Position numbers and translations under genes: made by a program. Shown here in pieces: positions 28,137 through 36,538 of a DNA stretch of 64,000 bases; position 1 is the first letter of the stretch, and the number at the start of each line of letters is the position of its first letter. Under the pieces are notes generated by a model that was not told the DNA's origin, ran no database searches, and saw nothing but the letters and a program-made list of their open reading frames with translations. The stretch is from Methylobacter sp. (GTDB taxonomy: Bacteria > Pseudomonadota > Gammaproteobacteria > Methylococcales > Methylomonadaceae): the NCBI GenBank assembly GCA_030653985.1, contig JAURYJ010000020.1:1-64000 (forward strand), in the 5' to 3' direction.

Positions 28137-28328
28137 CTAGTCGTATATATGGATGACATTTCCTAATGCCAGATCTGGATTGGGGCAGCGCAGTTTGCGT
28201 TGAGCTAAGCGTTGAGATATGCTTTTGATTTCCCAGTAGCCTAAGTTTCGCAAGAAACCGTACCTACTACGGAATTTTTTAACACCCTCCGGGATGATAA
28301 AAAATTCCTTCGCGCGGTCATGGGGCAC
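28137..28328 (-). CDS. Small hypothetical protein upstream of the relaxase
   Basis: A 63-codon frame starting with GTG at 28328, divergent from the relaxase. The product (PHDRAKEFFIIPEGVKKF start; GYWEIKSISQRLAQRKL middle) is basic and protein-like, but I do not recognise it. The start lies inside the candidate transfer origin, so it may be a chance frame. Confidence 0.3.
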   Translation of the reverse strand: MPHDRAKEFFIIPEGVKKFRSRYGFLRNLGYWEIKSISQRLAQRKLRCPNPDLALGNVIHIYD

Positions 28329-28372
28329 AAGCCCCCCGACACCCCCCTAACTTTGCTACCGGGGAAATAATA
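28322..28372. other. Candidate origin of transfer (oriT)
   Basis: A short C-rich stretch (CAAGCCCCCCGACACCCCCC, then TAACTTTGCTACCGGGG) sits just upstream of a MobV-type relaxase start. MobV relaxases usually act at an oriT directly before their gene. No nick site can be assigned from sequence alone. Confidence 0.4.
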
Positions 28373-28395
28373 ATTTTAATTTAGGAGACATCCAC

Positions 28396-30132
28396 ATGTT
28401 CGCTGTTATGCGGTTTGAAAAATTGAAGACGTTCGGCAACATTGGCGGCGTCGAGGGCCATTGTGCGCGAACGCGCGAAACGCAAAACGCCGACCCAGCC
28501 AAGGCAAAGCTAAACCGGTGGCTTGTTGGCGATGGCAATATTGTCGGCGATGTAAAAAACAGAATAGGTGGGCGCAAAATTCGTAAAAATGCAGTGTTAG
28601 CTCTTGAGTTCTTACTAACGGCATCACCGGACTATTTTCGCCCAGACCATCCTGAACGCGGCGGCCAGTACCAGGAAGATCGTGTCATAGATTTTGAAAA
28701 GGCCAGCCTTGTCTGGCTTCGAGACACTTTCGGCACTGAAAACATAGTCTCCGTGGTGACTCATCTGGATGAGCAAACGCCACACCTTCACGCCGTCGTT
28801 GTTCCAATTTGTCCAGACACTGGCAAGCTCAATGCCTCTCGATGGTTTGATGGCAAGAAATCGTTATCCGAACTTCAGACCCGTTTTGCTCACGCCGTAA
28901 ACCATCTTGGCTTACGACGCGGCAAAGAACACTCGACGGCAACACATACGCGAATTGGCGAGTATTACGGCAACGTCAACACGGCAATACCCCCTGTTTT
29001 GCCTGATATCGCAGTTGCCATACCACCTATGGAGTTTAGGGGGGGTGTGCGCGAGCAATGGGCGCAAACTGAGTCAGGGCGACTGGCAATGATACAAGGC
29101 CCGACTTTGCAGCCAATTACTGATGCGGCATCAGAGCAGAAGCGCGAAAAAGCGCGGCGACATGCAGCAGAGACTGAAGCGGCCAGGCTGAGTCGCGCTC
29201 TTGAGCTTGAACGTATCCGCGATATCCCATTGCAAGGTGTTTTTGAAATGTGTGGCTATGAGATTGACCAAGATGATAAAAATCAGTACCGGGGCCCGCT
29301 TGGACGGATTAGTATCGAAACAAAAAACGGTAAAGCCAAGTTTTATAACCATGATATGCAAAAGGGCGGCGGCGGGGCGATTGACTTAGCGATGCATCTT
29401 GAGGGGATGGACTTTCCGGGTGCCTGTGCGTTTCTGGGCGGCAGTTTTAACGCTGATGCGATTATGAAAGCGGCGGCGCATAAAGCCATGCAGGATGCAA
29501 AAGAGGCGGTAAAAATGCCTGCGCCACTACCTCAACAGGATGAATCGACTTGGGAGAAAGTCAGGCACTATCTAGTTTCGGTGCGAAAACTAGCAGCATC
29601 CACAATCGATGCGCTGCACGAAAAAGGTAAGGTTTTTTCGGACTTTCGCAGTAACGCTTGTTTTATGTATGGGGCAGACGGAGTTGAGCTTCGTGGTACG
29701 ACAGCCGATGTGTGGCATGGGTTTCGTGGTAAAAAAACAGGTTTTTTCAGTATGTTACGCGGTAGAAACGCTCGATCAGTTGCCTTGGTTGAGTCCGCCA
29801 TCGAAGCAATGAGTTACGCAGAGTTAAATCCGGATGCCAGTGTTATCTCGTTATCAGGCGTGGGTGGTAAGGATCTGGCAAAGAACGTGCGCAACTGGCA
29901 GTCTAAGGGATTGAAAGTTTGCGCAGCATTCAATGCCGGTGAAGCAGGAGACGAAGCCGCTCTGCGGCTGATGGTCGCAGTATCAGGTGTAGAACGACAT
30001 CGACCGCCGGAGGGAAATGACTGGAACGATGTGCTTAGAGCTAAAGCTACAATAGAACCATTGAGTACAACTAACAACCAAGATTCACTTTCCCCGGGAG
30101 ATGAAGGGGATTCGCGGGCGAATCCCGATTAA
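28396..30132 (+). CDS. MobV-family relaxase fused to primase-like zinc-finger and Toprim domains
   Basis: A 578-residue protein. Residues 1-200 are a Mob/Pre (MobV) relaxase: it opens MFAVMRFEKLKTFGNIGGVE, carries ARTRETQNADP, and has the metal-binding HLDEQTPHLHAVVVP. After a linker, residues ~280-350 (GVFEMCGYEIDQ, KAKFYNHDMQKGGGGAIDL) resemble the N-terminal substrate-binding part of DnaG-like/DUF3991 primases. Residues ~460-560 (VALVESAIEAMSYAEL, CAAFNAGEAGDEAALRL, GNDWNDVL) form a Toprim_2 domain. It would nick at oriT and prime DNA synthesis in the recipient, as with the RSF1010 MobA-primase fusion. Ribosome site AGGAGA 8 nt before ATG. Confidence 0.88.
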   Translation: MFAVMRFEKLKTFGNIGGVEGHCARTRETQNADPAKAKLNRWLVGDGNIVGDVKNRIGGRKIRKNAVLALEFLLTASPDYFRPDHPERGGQYQEDRVIDFEKASLVWLRDTFGTENIVSVVTHLDEQTPHLHAVVVPICPDTGKLNASRWFDGKKSLSELQTRFAHAVNHLGLRRGKEHSTATHTRIGEYYGNVNTAIPPVLPDIAVAIPPMEFRGGVREQWAQTESGRLAMIQGPTLQPITDAASEQKREKARRHAAETEAARLSRALELERIRDIPLQGVFEMCGYEIDQDDKNQYRGPLGRISIETKNGKAKFYNHDMQKGGGGAIDLAMHLEGMDFPGACAFLGGSFNADAIMKAAAHKAMQDAKEAVKMPAPLPQQDESTWEKVRHYLVSVRKLAASTIDALHEKGKVFSDFRSNACFMYGADGVELRGTTADVWHGFRGKKTGFFSMLRGRNARSVALVESAIEAMSYAELNPDASVISLSGVGGKDLAKNVRNWQSKGLKVCAAFNAGEAGDEAALRLMVAVSGVERHRPPEGNDWNDVLRAKATIEPLSTTNNQDSLSPGDEGDSRANPD

Positions 30133-30287
30133 ATCTAAAATCGTTCGCGCAACATGCGTTAACGGGCGGTATGTTAAGCAGCTGATTAACACTCATATCA
30201 TTTTTCACTATTATCGGAACAGTTTACCCTTCGGTATTTAGCTCGATAACCTTTTGTTATCGCGCAGTAACAACCACTTTTTTAGCG

Positions 30288-30893
30288 CTAAAAAAGCCGG
30301 TGACCAGACGGCAGCGATGCCAACAGCACAGGCGGCATGACCGCCAAGAAAGTGTCTTTCATGCCCGGCGGAAGGCTTTGAATCAGCAACGAGATCGCGA
30401 GGGCATTTAAGTCCCGATCCGTACAGTCGTGCTTAGCCAGATTGTAACCCCAGCATACGAGCCTGCAGTTTGACGAGATGTAGCCCACGGCATTATCGAT
30501 CCGGTCAACCGAAGGGCTGTAAAACCCCCGTTGACCGGCATCGCCTTTCTTATACAATTTGATCTTCACCGGGAGCCCCGTGACTTCACAAACACCGCGG
30601 TCTAACCGCTCCTTGAACCAGGCTTCCGATAAATCGAACGACAAGCCACGCGCTTTCGCTGACTGCTTCGTCGACGCCAAAAATCGTTTTTCCGGATGAT
30701 CCTGAAAATACGTGGTGAGGCGGGCGGTATGAGCCGCTTTATCCCTGACGTGCCGGCAGTGATAAAGAGTGCCGCAGCGGTGGCAGCAGTATTTCTGTAT
30801 GGGCCCCCGTCGCTTTGCGGTCGAGATGGTGAAGTCTTTGCCACAGTTCGCGCAGGCTTTTGTGATAGTTGTTTCAGTTATTTCTGCGTTCAT
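30288..30893 (-). CDS. HNH-type nuclease with N-terminal zinc finger
   Basis: About 201 residues from MNAEITETTITKACANCG; an in-frame extension to 30965 would overlap the upstream ATPase gene. The N-terminus has a four-cysteine zinc ribbon (CANCG ... CCHRCG). The C-terminal half has the HNH-like arrangement seen in phage and defence nucleases: CEVTGLPV, then SPSVDRIDNAVGYISSNCRL with the catalytic-type D-R-I-D, then a conserved N in GYNLAK. It follows the AAA+ gene by 28 bp in the same direction, so the two were one operon. A restriction or anti-plasmid/phage function is inferred. Confidence 0.7.
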   Translation of the reverse strand: MNAEITETTITKACANCGKDFTISTAKRRGPIQKYCCHRCGTLYHCRHVRDKAAHTARLTTYFQDHPEKRFLASTKQSAKARGLSFDLSEAWFKERLDRGVCEVTGLPVKIKLYKKGDAGQRGFYSPSVDRIDNAVGYISSNCRLVCWGYNLAKHDCTDRDLNALAISLLIQSLPPGMKDTFLAVMPPVLLASLPSGHRLF

Positions 30894-30921
30894 TGAATTC
30901 GCCTTATATTTAGGAATGATG

Positions 30922-32106
30922 TTAATGCACGTAGCCGAATGGCCGGCCGTCATATTCGCCGGCACTCAACTCTGTAGTCGATGAAAAGATCAAGTCATTA
31001 GGAATAAGAGCGAGCTTTTTGGCTTTAGGGTTGCGCTTTGCGGCTTGGGCTAGTCCGCAGCGCAGCATAGCTTTAATAGTTCGGGGCGACTGATTGCGCA
31101 GCGCGTCAATAACGTCTTTGGAGACCTTTGACGGAAACAGCGCGGTAGCGCCATGCTGGGCGAGTAGCCTACTGTAGATCGATTGGGTGACGGTGCCATG
31201 CTGCGCCGCGCTCATCGCGTCAATTTTTAGAACGATAAAGCGGCTCAGGATGGGTTTGCTGATGGTCGCGAGGCTGTTTGCCGTCGCTACATATAAGATA
31301 TGTGACGCATTCGAAGGCATATCCAAGGCTTCATCGACAAACTTCTCCGCAGTGCGTTGTTCGAGCAAACTATACAGAGGACCCAGAGGATCGTATTTTG
31401 ACGATGAAGACGCTTTGTCGATTTCATCGAGAATTACGATCGGATTCGCGGCGTCGTTATCGCGCAGAAGCTCGACAACAGCGCCGCTTTTCGCGTCTGA
31501 CCACTGCGTGCTCATGCCGCCTAGGACGAAACCGGCTGTCGTCGCTGCTAGATCGACCTGACGACTGGCCACGCCGACAATTTCAGCGACCGCATTTACG
31601 ACCGCGGTTTTGCCAATACCGGGCGGGCCGATTAACAGAACGGGTGGGAAATAAAATGTCGGGTACGGCTGTTTTAGAGCTAGCATCGCAAATGACTCTA
31701 CATAGTCTAAAAAGCTATGACAATTTGGATATTGCGTCTTTAACGCTTGCATCTGTGCCATAAAATTTGCAGGCACTGTTTTTAGCAGACGCTTGCCGTT
31801 ATCATCATCGGCGAACCGTTTCATCACCGCCAGCACGTTGCGGGTCGTCGCTTTGTCGCGTTTAAGTGTTTGGATCTTGTCGTTATCGAAAACTTTGACG
31901 TATTTATCGCTGGGGTTGTGGGATTTGAAAGGCTTGGCGGTGGCTTGCTGCTTCGCTTCCTGGGCAAAAGCGACGAGGTACTCATGCAGCTGCGGTAGGC
32001 TTAAATTACCGTCTACCAGCAGCTGCTTGATAGTCTCGTCAATCGCGTCTTGAAGCAAGTCCTGCTCGGTATCAAGCGCCGCTTGTTGAGCCAGGTGCTT
32101 GATTAA
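30922..32106 (-). pseudogene. Lon-like AAA+ ATPase without protease domain, cut near its N-terminus by an IS630 element
   Basis: The surviving part encodes about 394 residues. Walker A GPPGIGKTAVVNAVAE, Walker B IVILDEIDKAS, sensor-like ATANSLATISKPILSRF and the YSLLEQRTAEKFVDE stretch are closest to the AAA+ module of Lon proteases. No Ser-Lys protease domain follows. The N-terminal ~100 residues are helical and unrecognised. The frame runs upstream into the IS end (a TTG at 32118 is IS-derived). The true first 26 codons lie beyond the IS at 33263-33340, and joining the halves at the shared TTA codon restores one frame of about 420 residues. It probably worked with the HNH protein downstream. 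Confidence 0.8.
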
Positions 32107-33259
32107 TACCAATCTCAAAATATTTACACTGTAATTAGACTATAATTTGTTTTTATCTATCGCTTACTAAAGAGAGTTAATAACTATCGCACGTCCAAGA
32201 AAATTGCCTCCAGAGCTGAAAGATCATGATTTTCACGCGCTATCACGAAAGGAGAAGCATTCACGCACTCGCATTCGCTGGCTTGGGATGGCACACCTAC
32301 AAGAAGGTCGGGAATACCATGAAGTCGCAAAATTTTTATACGTTAGTGAAGAAACGGTTCAAAAATGGGTGAAGCGATTCAAAGCTTCTGGACTTGAAGG
32401 ACTAAAAGAATCGCCTCGAAGTGGCGCAAAGCGCAAACTCGAAGGTAGCCAAGAATTCGACTTTAAAAAAGCGGTTATTGACCTTCAAGAAAATCGCTCG
32501 GGAGGCCGAATAACGGGGCATGATATACAGATTCTCCTTGAAGAGCAGTTTCAAGTTAAGTGCTGTCTCAATAGTGTATACAACCTACTTAGTCGTTTAG
32601 ATTTAGTTTGGATAACCGTTCGTTCAAAACATCCACAACAAAGCCAAGAGAAGCAAGATGCTTTTAAAAAAACTTTCGAGACTCGGCCATAGGCTTACTA
32701 CCGAAAGGTATTGATGTAAAGCAGGTTGAAGTCTGGTTTCAAGATGAGGCGCGAGTCGGACAACGTGGGACAGTCAGTCGTATTTGGGCACAAAAAGGCA
32801 CACGCCCCCGCATTGTTCAACAGCAACAATTTACAGCGGCTTATATTTTTGGCGCCGTATGTCCTGAGAATAGTAAAACCGCAGGCTTGATCATGCCAAA
32901 AGCGAATACTGAAGGTATGCAGCAGCATCTTGATATTATTTCGGCGACGGTAACAGCGGATAAACAGGCGTTGCTCATTGTAGATCGAGCAGCTTGGCAC
33001 TTAACTGCAAAATTAGACATGCCTGCTAATATCACCATTATGCCACTGCCCCCTTATTCGCCAGAACTCAATCCAGTCGAACAAATTTGGCAGCAATTAC
33101 GGCGTACAGACTTCTCGAATCGGTGTTTTGAAAACTATAATGAAATTGTAGCGGTATGCTGCCAAGCATGGAATATTTTTGCTAAACATCCCGAGGCTAT
33201 TCATTCTCTATGCTCCCGCCAGTGGGCATCATTGGAGTAAATATTTATTTTGATTGGTA
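32106..33259 (+). mobile_element. IS630-type insertion sequence
   Basis: About 1154 bp with inverted ends: the left begins ATACCAATC and continues AAAATATTTAC; the right ends AAATATTTATTTTGATTGGTA. A TA dinucleotide flanks each side (32104-32105 and 33260-33261), the target duplication expected for IS630/Tc1-mariner elements. Removing the element and one TA restores the frame of the AAA+ gene it interrupts, which confirms the boundaries. Confidence 0.85.
32204..33240 (+). CDS. IS630 transposase in two frames
   Basis: The first frame (32204-32692, 162 residues) has winged-helix DNA-binding domains (EVAKFLYVSEETVQKWVKRF). At TTTTAAAAAAAC near 32661 a -1 shift leads into the second frame (to 33240). 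That frame carries the DDE catalytic domain: WFQDEARVG (first D), LLIVDRAAWH (second D) and SPELNPVEQIWQQL (E). Many IS630 members use such a frameshift, so this may be programmed rather than damage. The usual start MARPRK reads ATC at 32186 instead of ATG; TTG at 32204 is the next option. Confidence 0.85.
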
Positions 33260-33262
33260 TAA

Positions 33263-33340
33263 CGCCTTAGGCAGTAATAGCTGCGCGTTGTGATAGTTAA
33301 TGGGGTGCCAGCCAAAGCCTGGGGGGTGGGTTGCACGCAT
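33263..33340 (-). pseudogene. Detached 5' end of the AAA+ ATPase gene
   Basis: ATG at 33340 with ribosome site GGAGA 6 nt upstream opens a frame MRATHPPGFGWHPINYHNAQ that runs into the IS630 end after 26 codons. It is in register with the ATPase remainder at 32106. The same segment carries the natural translation start of the module and lies next to the regulatory dyads. Confidence 0.75.
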
Positions 33341-33483
33341 AATAATCTCCAAGAATAAATAATCTGTAGTAGAATTAAACTGTAGTCAAGAGGTCTTTTT
33401 GATCTCTTGCAGATTATTATAGGTATAAAATAACTTATAGCAAGTTATTTTGATCTACAGTAGATTATTTTTTATGGTGAAAT
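33341..33483. promoter_or_regulatory. Operator-rich divergent promoter region of the XRE/AAA+ module
   Basis: Three copies of a motif ending in AGATTATT occur: inverted at 33358-33372 (AATAATCTGTAGTAG), then GCAGATTATT near 33409-33418 and GTAGATTATT near 33460-33469. There are also dyads AAAATAACTT-N5-AAGTTATTTT (33427-33451) and CAAGAGGTC-N5-GATCTCTTG (33387-33409). The density suits an operator for the small XRE protein that starts at 33484, controlling both itself and the divergent ATPase/nuclease operon. Confidence 0.65.
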
Positions 33484-33711
33484 ATGATTCGATGCTATTT
33501 ATCGCGCATTTTAGGTGAGCGCAAACTGAAAATTAGTGACGTGGCACGAGACACTAATATCAACCGAGGAACTATCACGCGTCTTTATCAGGAAAATTTT
33601 ACGCGAATTGAAAAAGATGTAGTGGACACATTGTGCCAATATTTTAATTGCAGCATTGAAGAGCTGTTTGAATATGTACCCGATGAACCAAAAAAGCCAA
33701 ATGAGGGTTAA
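33484..33711 (+). CDS. XRE/Cro-type HTH regulator
   Basis: A 75-residue single-domain regulator with a Cro/C1-type helix-turn-helix (ISDVARDTNINRGTITRLYQ, about residues 17-36) and the FNCSIEELFEYVPDE tail common in HTH_26 members. It is transcribed away from the AAA+/HNH operon from a region full of repeats, so it is likely the module's controller, comparable to control proteins of restriction systems or phage repressors. Confidence 0.85.
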   Translation: MIRCYLSRILGERKLKISDVARDTNINRGTITRLYQENFTRIEKDVVDTLCQYFNCSIEELFEYVPDEPKKPNEG

Positions 33712-33956
33712 GGTCAGTTTCTCAACCTACATATAATCCAAAAGGTTTTAGGGGGAATTTTCCGTGTATGTCGATAAAAACGAAAGCTCGCCCCCTCCAG
33801 AAATCTGATGTTTTCCAATTAACAATGCGCTAAAAACTTGAATAACCCTAGCTGGAAATCAGCGTGCAAAAGTTACCACTTTCAGCATTAGTTTTTACCA
33901 GCTTGCTAACAAATAAATATTATAAAACAATGTAGTAATAATTTTCATGGTCAATT
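33712..33956. other. Non-coding stretch after the XRE gene
   Basis: AT-rich sequence with no frame that I can support and no clear hairpin terminator. It may hold remnants from island rearrangement. Confidence 0.4.
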
Positions 33957-34244
33957 ATGACGCTGTTTACTGGTAAATACTGGACGCTGATTGACATGAG
34001 TAATGGTGGAGACATCAATTATTCGGTGGAGGCTCTTCCTGAGAAGGGAACTCCAGACCCGAGTTGGCGATATGTTGTTTTTGCGGCCTACGGCCAACTT
34101 CCCAATATTTTCATGTTTCAAAGGGGAAGTAAAACAACTGATCAATTAGGCAATAAGCTTCTAATGAATTATCTAGGGGGAAAGAACGGTTCCGGCAGCA
34201 ATCTATCGGGATGTTGTCGCTACCTGCGCTCAATGCTGCACTGA
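33957..34244 (+). CDS. Hypothetical protein
   Basis: A 95-codon frame (starts MTLFTGKYWTLIDMSNGG). The first two thirds have protein-like composition; the last 20 residues (SGSNLSGCCRYLRSMLH) do not. It may be the start of a longer gene truncated by a frameshift. I do not recognise the family. No convincing ribosome site precedes it. Confidence 0.3.
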   Translation: MTLFTGKYWTLIDMSNGGDINYSVEALPEKGTPDPSWRYVVFAAYGQLPNIFMFQRGSKTTDQLGNKLLMNYLGGKNGSGSNLSGCCRYLRSMLH

Positions 34245-34328
34245 TCCGTTGTTAAATCGAAAGTTAATGATTAAATTCGGTAAACGGCATGAACAATACT
34301 TCGGGGAAATGGGAACGGAGTTTCGCAC

Positions 34329-34862
34329 ATGGCCATAAATCACCCGCCCGTTTGGCGTATCAAGGTTGTTCTTAATGAAACGAGACCGATGGTCTGGCGT
34401 CGCTTCGATACCTACTCGACGGTCACGTTGTCGCAACTGCACTACTTCATCCAGGGCGTTATGGGTTGGGAGTTGGCGCACCTCTTTTCTTTTCACGCCG
34501 AGCCTGGATTAGAACTTAACGACAGTTCGACCCTGGCCGACGTATGCCGCATTGGGGATACGCTGTGTTACGTTTATGACTTTGGCGACAACTGGGAGCA
34601 CCTAGTCACAATCGAGAAAGAGATGAGGATTCGGCCCGGTGTCATCTATCCGCGCTGTGTTGCAGGGAAAAGTGCATGCCCACCTGAGGATTGCGGCGGG
34701 TCATGGGGCTACGCCGATATGCTTAGAACCCTGGCTGGGAGGCGGAATGCCCGCCGACACGAGCTTGTCGAGTGGTTGGGCGGCTCATTCGATCCCAAGC
34801 TCTTCGAGCTGGATGAGGCCAACGAGCGCCTGGCTGAGTATGCCGAAGTTGCGGGTGACTAA
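34329..34862 (+). CDS. Plasmid pRiA4b ORF-3 family protein
   Basis: A 177-residue protein of the PRiA4_ORF3 family. It starts with PPVWRIKVVLNETRPMVWRR, has LHYFIQGVMGWELAHLFSF, the hallmark YVYDFGDNWEHLVTIE, and a CPPEDCGGSWGYADML cysteine motif. The family is frequent on plasmids and genomic islands; its biochemical role is unknown. It lies between the XRE/AAA+/HNH module and the IS91-type element. Confidence 0.88.
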   Translation: MAINHPPVWRIKVVLNETRPMVWRRFDTYSTVTLSQLHYFIQGVMGWELAHLFSFHAEPGLELNDSSTLADVCRIGDTLCYVYDFGDNWEHLVTIEKEMRIRPGVIYPRCVAGKSACPPEDCGGSWGYADMLRTLAGRRNARRHELVEWLGGSFDPKLFELDEANERLAEYAEVAGD

Positions 34863-35341
34863 GTTAGTGGCCTTGCTGTTTCGGCGCAGCATTAAAGGGT
34901 ACGATAACAATTCCTTCATTTTTGGGCCATAAAGCAGGCATTCATACTGAGCAAATTAAAGGATAGCCGACCGACAAAAAATGTTAAGGGTTGTCAGATG
35001 CCTGCCCTTAATCGCTGGCCTGCCAGGTGTCGGCAGAACGCTGAGGGCAGGCGTCGGACAAGCCTCGAGGGAGGAAACTGCGGGATATACCAAGGCGGGT
35101 CAGGACAGGCGATAGACTATGGGGATTTGAGTGATTGACCGGTCTTTGACGTGCCAAGTAAGCCGGTCTGATGGGCTATGAGATAGTTTAGGTGAGCCAT
35201 TACGAAGCAGATGCCTCTGGCTTTCCGTTGCAGTGGCCTGCAAAAATCCGGGGATTTTACGCCACCAGACAAAGCCTACCCGCATCGACTCTGGCTGATG
35301 AAGCGTTGGCGAGTGCTTTGCATATCGAAAGATGCTGGAGC
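34863..35341. other. Non-coding region leading into the IS91-type element
   Basis: Contains a G+C-rich segment with inverted matches (TGCCTGCCCTTAA near 34997 and GAGGGCAGGCGTCGG near 35041) and ends downstream of the IS91-type transposase. It is likely the terminal region of that element. Short frames here (for example 35100-35426 minus) have no support. Confidence 0.4.
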
Positions 35342-36529
35342 TCATGGTGCGCCTCGTTGCTGAGGTGATGCGCGAATCAACGGTTTGCGTGCCAGGATTT
35401 CGACGATGATCATCGGCGCCCCACAATCAGGGCACATAAAGACCGCCTGGACGGATTCTGTCGACGACTCAGTAACCTTGGCTTCCTCAGGGGCCACGTA
35501 CAGCAACTCACGTATCCGCGTAAGCTTATCGTGTCGCCCGGTATTGGCTAACCAGCCATAATGCCGAATGCGGTGAAAACCACTGGGCAGCACATGCAGC
35601 AGAAAACGGCGAATAAACTCATCGGTAGAGAGCGTCATGGTTTTATGGCGGGTTTTGCCTTTGGCCCGGTAATCTTTCCAGCGAAACGTAACCCCCTGCT
35701 CGTCCATACTGATAAGCCGTGAGTTGGCGATCGCCACCCGGTGAGTATAACGCGACAGATAAGCTAATACCGCCTCGGGTCTGGCAAACGGGCGTTTGGC
35801 GTAGACTACCCATTCGCATTTTTTAAGCGGTGCAAGCCAGTCTGCGAAGGCCACCGCGTCTGCTAGATGGGCGTACTCACCGAAGAACTGTAATTGTCCT
35901 GCCGCCTGAGCTTTGCTCAGTTCTTCCAGAAAACGCCGTCGAAACAGCCGTGACAGCACCCGTACCGATAAAAAGAAACCCGGCTTGCAAGCCACCCATT
36001 GCTCGCCGTCCAAGGATAAACCGCCACCGGGAACGATGCCATGTATATGCGGATGATGAGTTAACGCCGATCCCCAGGTATGCAGGACCAAGGTAGCCCC
36101 GATCCGAGCGCCCAGATGTTTGGGATCAGCGGCGATGGTGTGTAGCGTCTCGGCGGCAAGCTCAAACAGCAGGCCATAGATCACTGCCTTGTTGGTGTAG
36201 GCGATGGCGCTGATCGGCGCGGGCAAGGTGAACACCAAATGGTAATAGTCCACCGGCAACAGATCATCCTGCCGGGCTTCGAGCCAACGTTTGGCCGTAC
36301 TGGCCTGGCACTTCGGGCAATGCCGGTTACGGCAAGAGTTGTACGCGATTTCGTCATGCTCGCAGGCAGGGCAATGCAACACATGCCCACCCAAGGTCGA
36401 GGTGCGACACTGTTCGATGGCTGACATGACTTTCAGTTGCCCCAGACTTAAGTGCTTGTGCTGGGCTTGTCGCCAGGCGGTGCCATGGGCGCGGAAAATA
36501 TCCGCCACCTCCAGTGCGGGACGCACCAT
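35342..36529 (-). CDS. IS91-family transposase (HUH/Y2-type)
   Basis: A 395-residue protein. The N-terminal zinc-binding domain (HCPACEHDEIAYNSCRNRHC followed by PKCQ), the HUH motif HPHIHGIVPGGG and the tyrosine region YLSRYTHRVAIANSRL identify an IS91/ISCR-type rolling-circle transposase. It starts 9 bp after the stop of a tyrosine recombinase gene, forming a two-gene operon. It would mobilise adjacent DNA by rolling-circle replication. Complete length. Confidence 0.93.
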   Translation of the reverse strand: MVRPALEVADIFRAHGTAWRQAQHKHLSLGQLKVMSAIEQCRTSTLGGHVLHCPACEHDEIAYNSCRNRHCPKCQASTAKRWLEARQDDLLPVDYYHLVFTLPAPISAIAYTNKAVIYGLLFELAAETLHTIAADPKHLGARIGATLVLHTWGSALTHHPHIHGIVPGGGLSLDGEQWVACKPGFFLSVRVLSRLFRRRFLEELSKAQAAGQLQFFGEYAHLADAVAFADWLAPLKKCEWVVYAKRPFARPEAVLAYLSRYTHRVAIANSRLISMDEQGVTFRWKDYRAKGKTRHKTMTLSTDEFIRRFLLHVLPSGFHRIRHYGWLANTGRHDKLTRIRELLYVAPEEAKVTESSTESVQAVFMCPDCGAPMIIVEILARKPLIRASPQQRGAP

Positions 36530-36538
36530 GGCCTTGAC

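Noticed and set aside
30922-32118. AAA+ gene taken as intact with a TTG start at 32118
   Set aside because: The TTG and the next few codons are IS630 end sequence; the natural start lies across the IS at 33340.
34329-34862. PRiA4-type gene as part of the AAA+/HNH module
   Set aside because: Opposite orientation to the ATPase/nuclease operon and separated by more than 600 bp with another frame between; no sign of linkage.
35100-35426. 108-codon minus-strand frame after the IS91-type transposase
   Set aside because: It overlaps the transposase C-terminus in another frame and has no domain; likely non-coding end sequence of the element.
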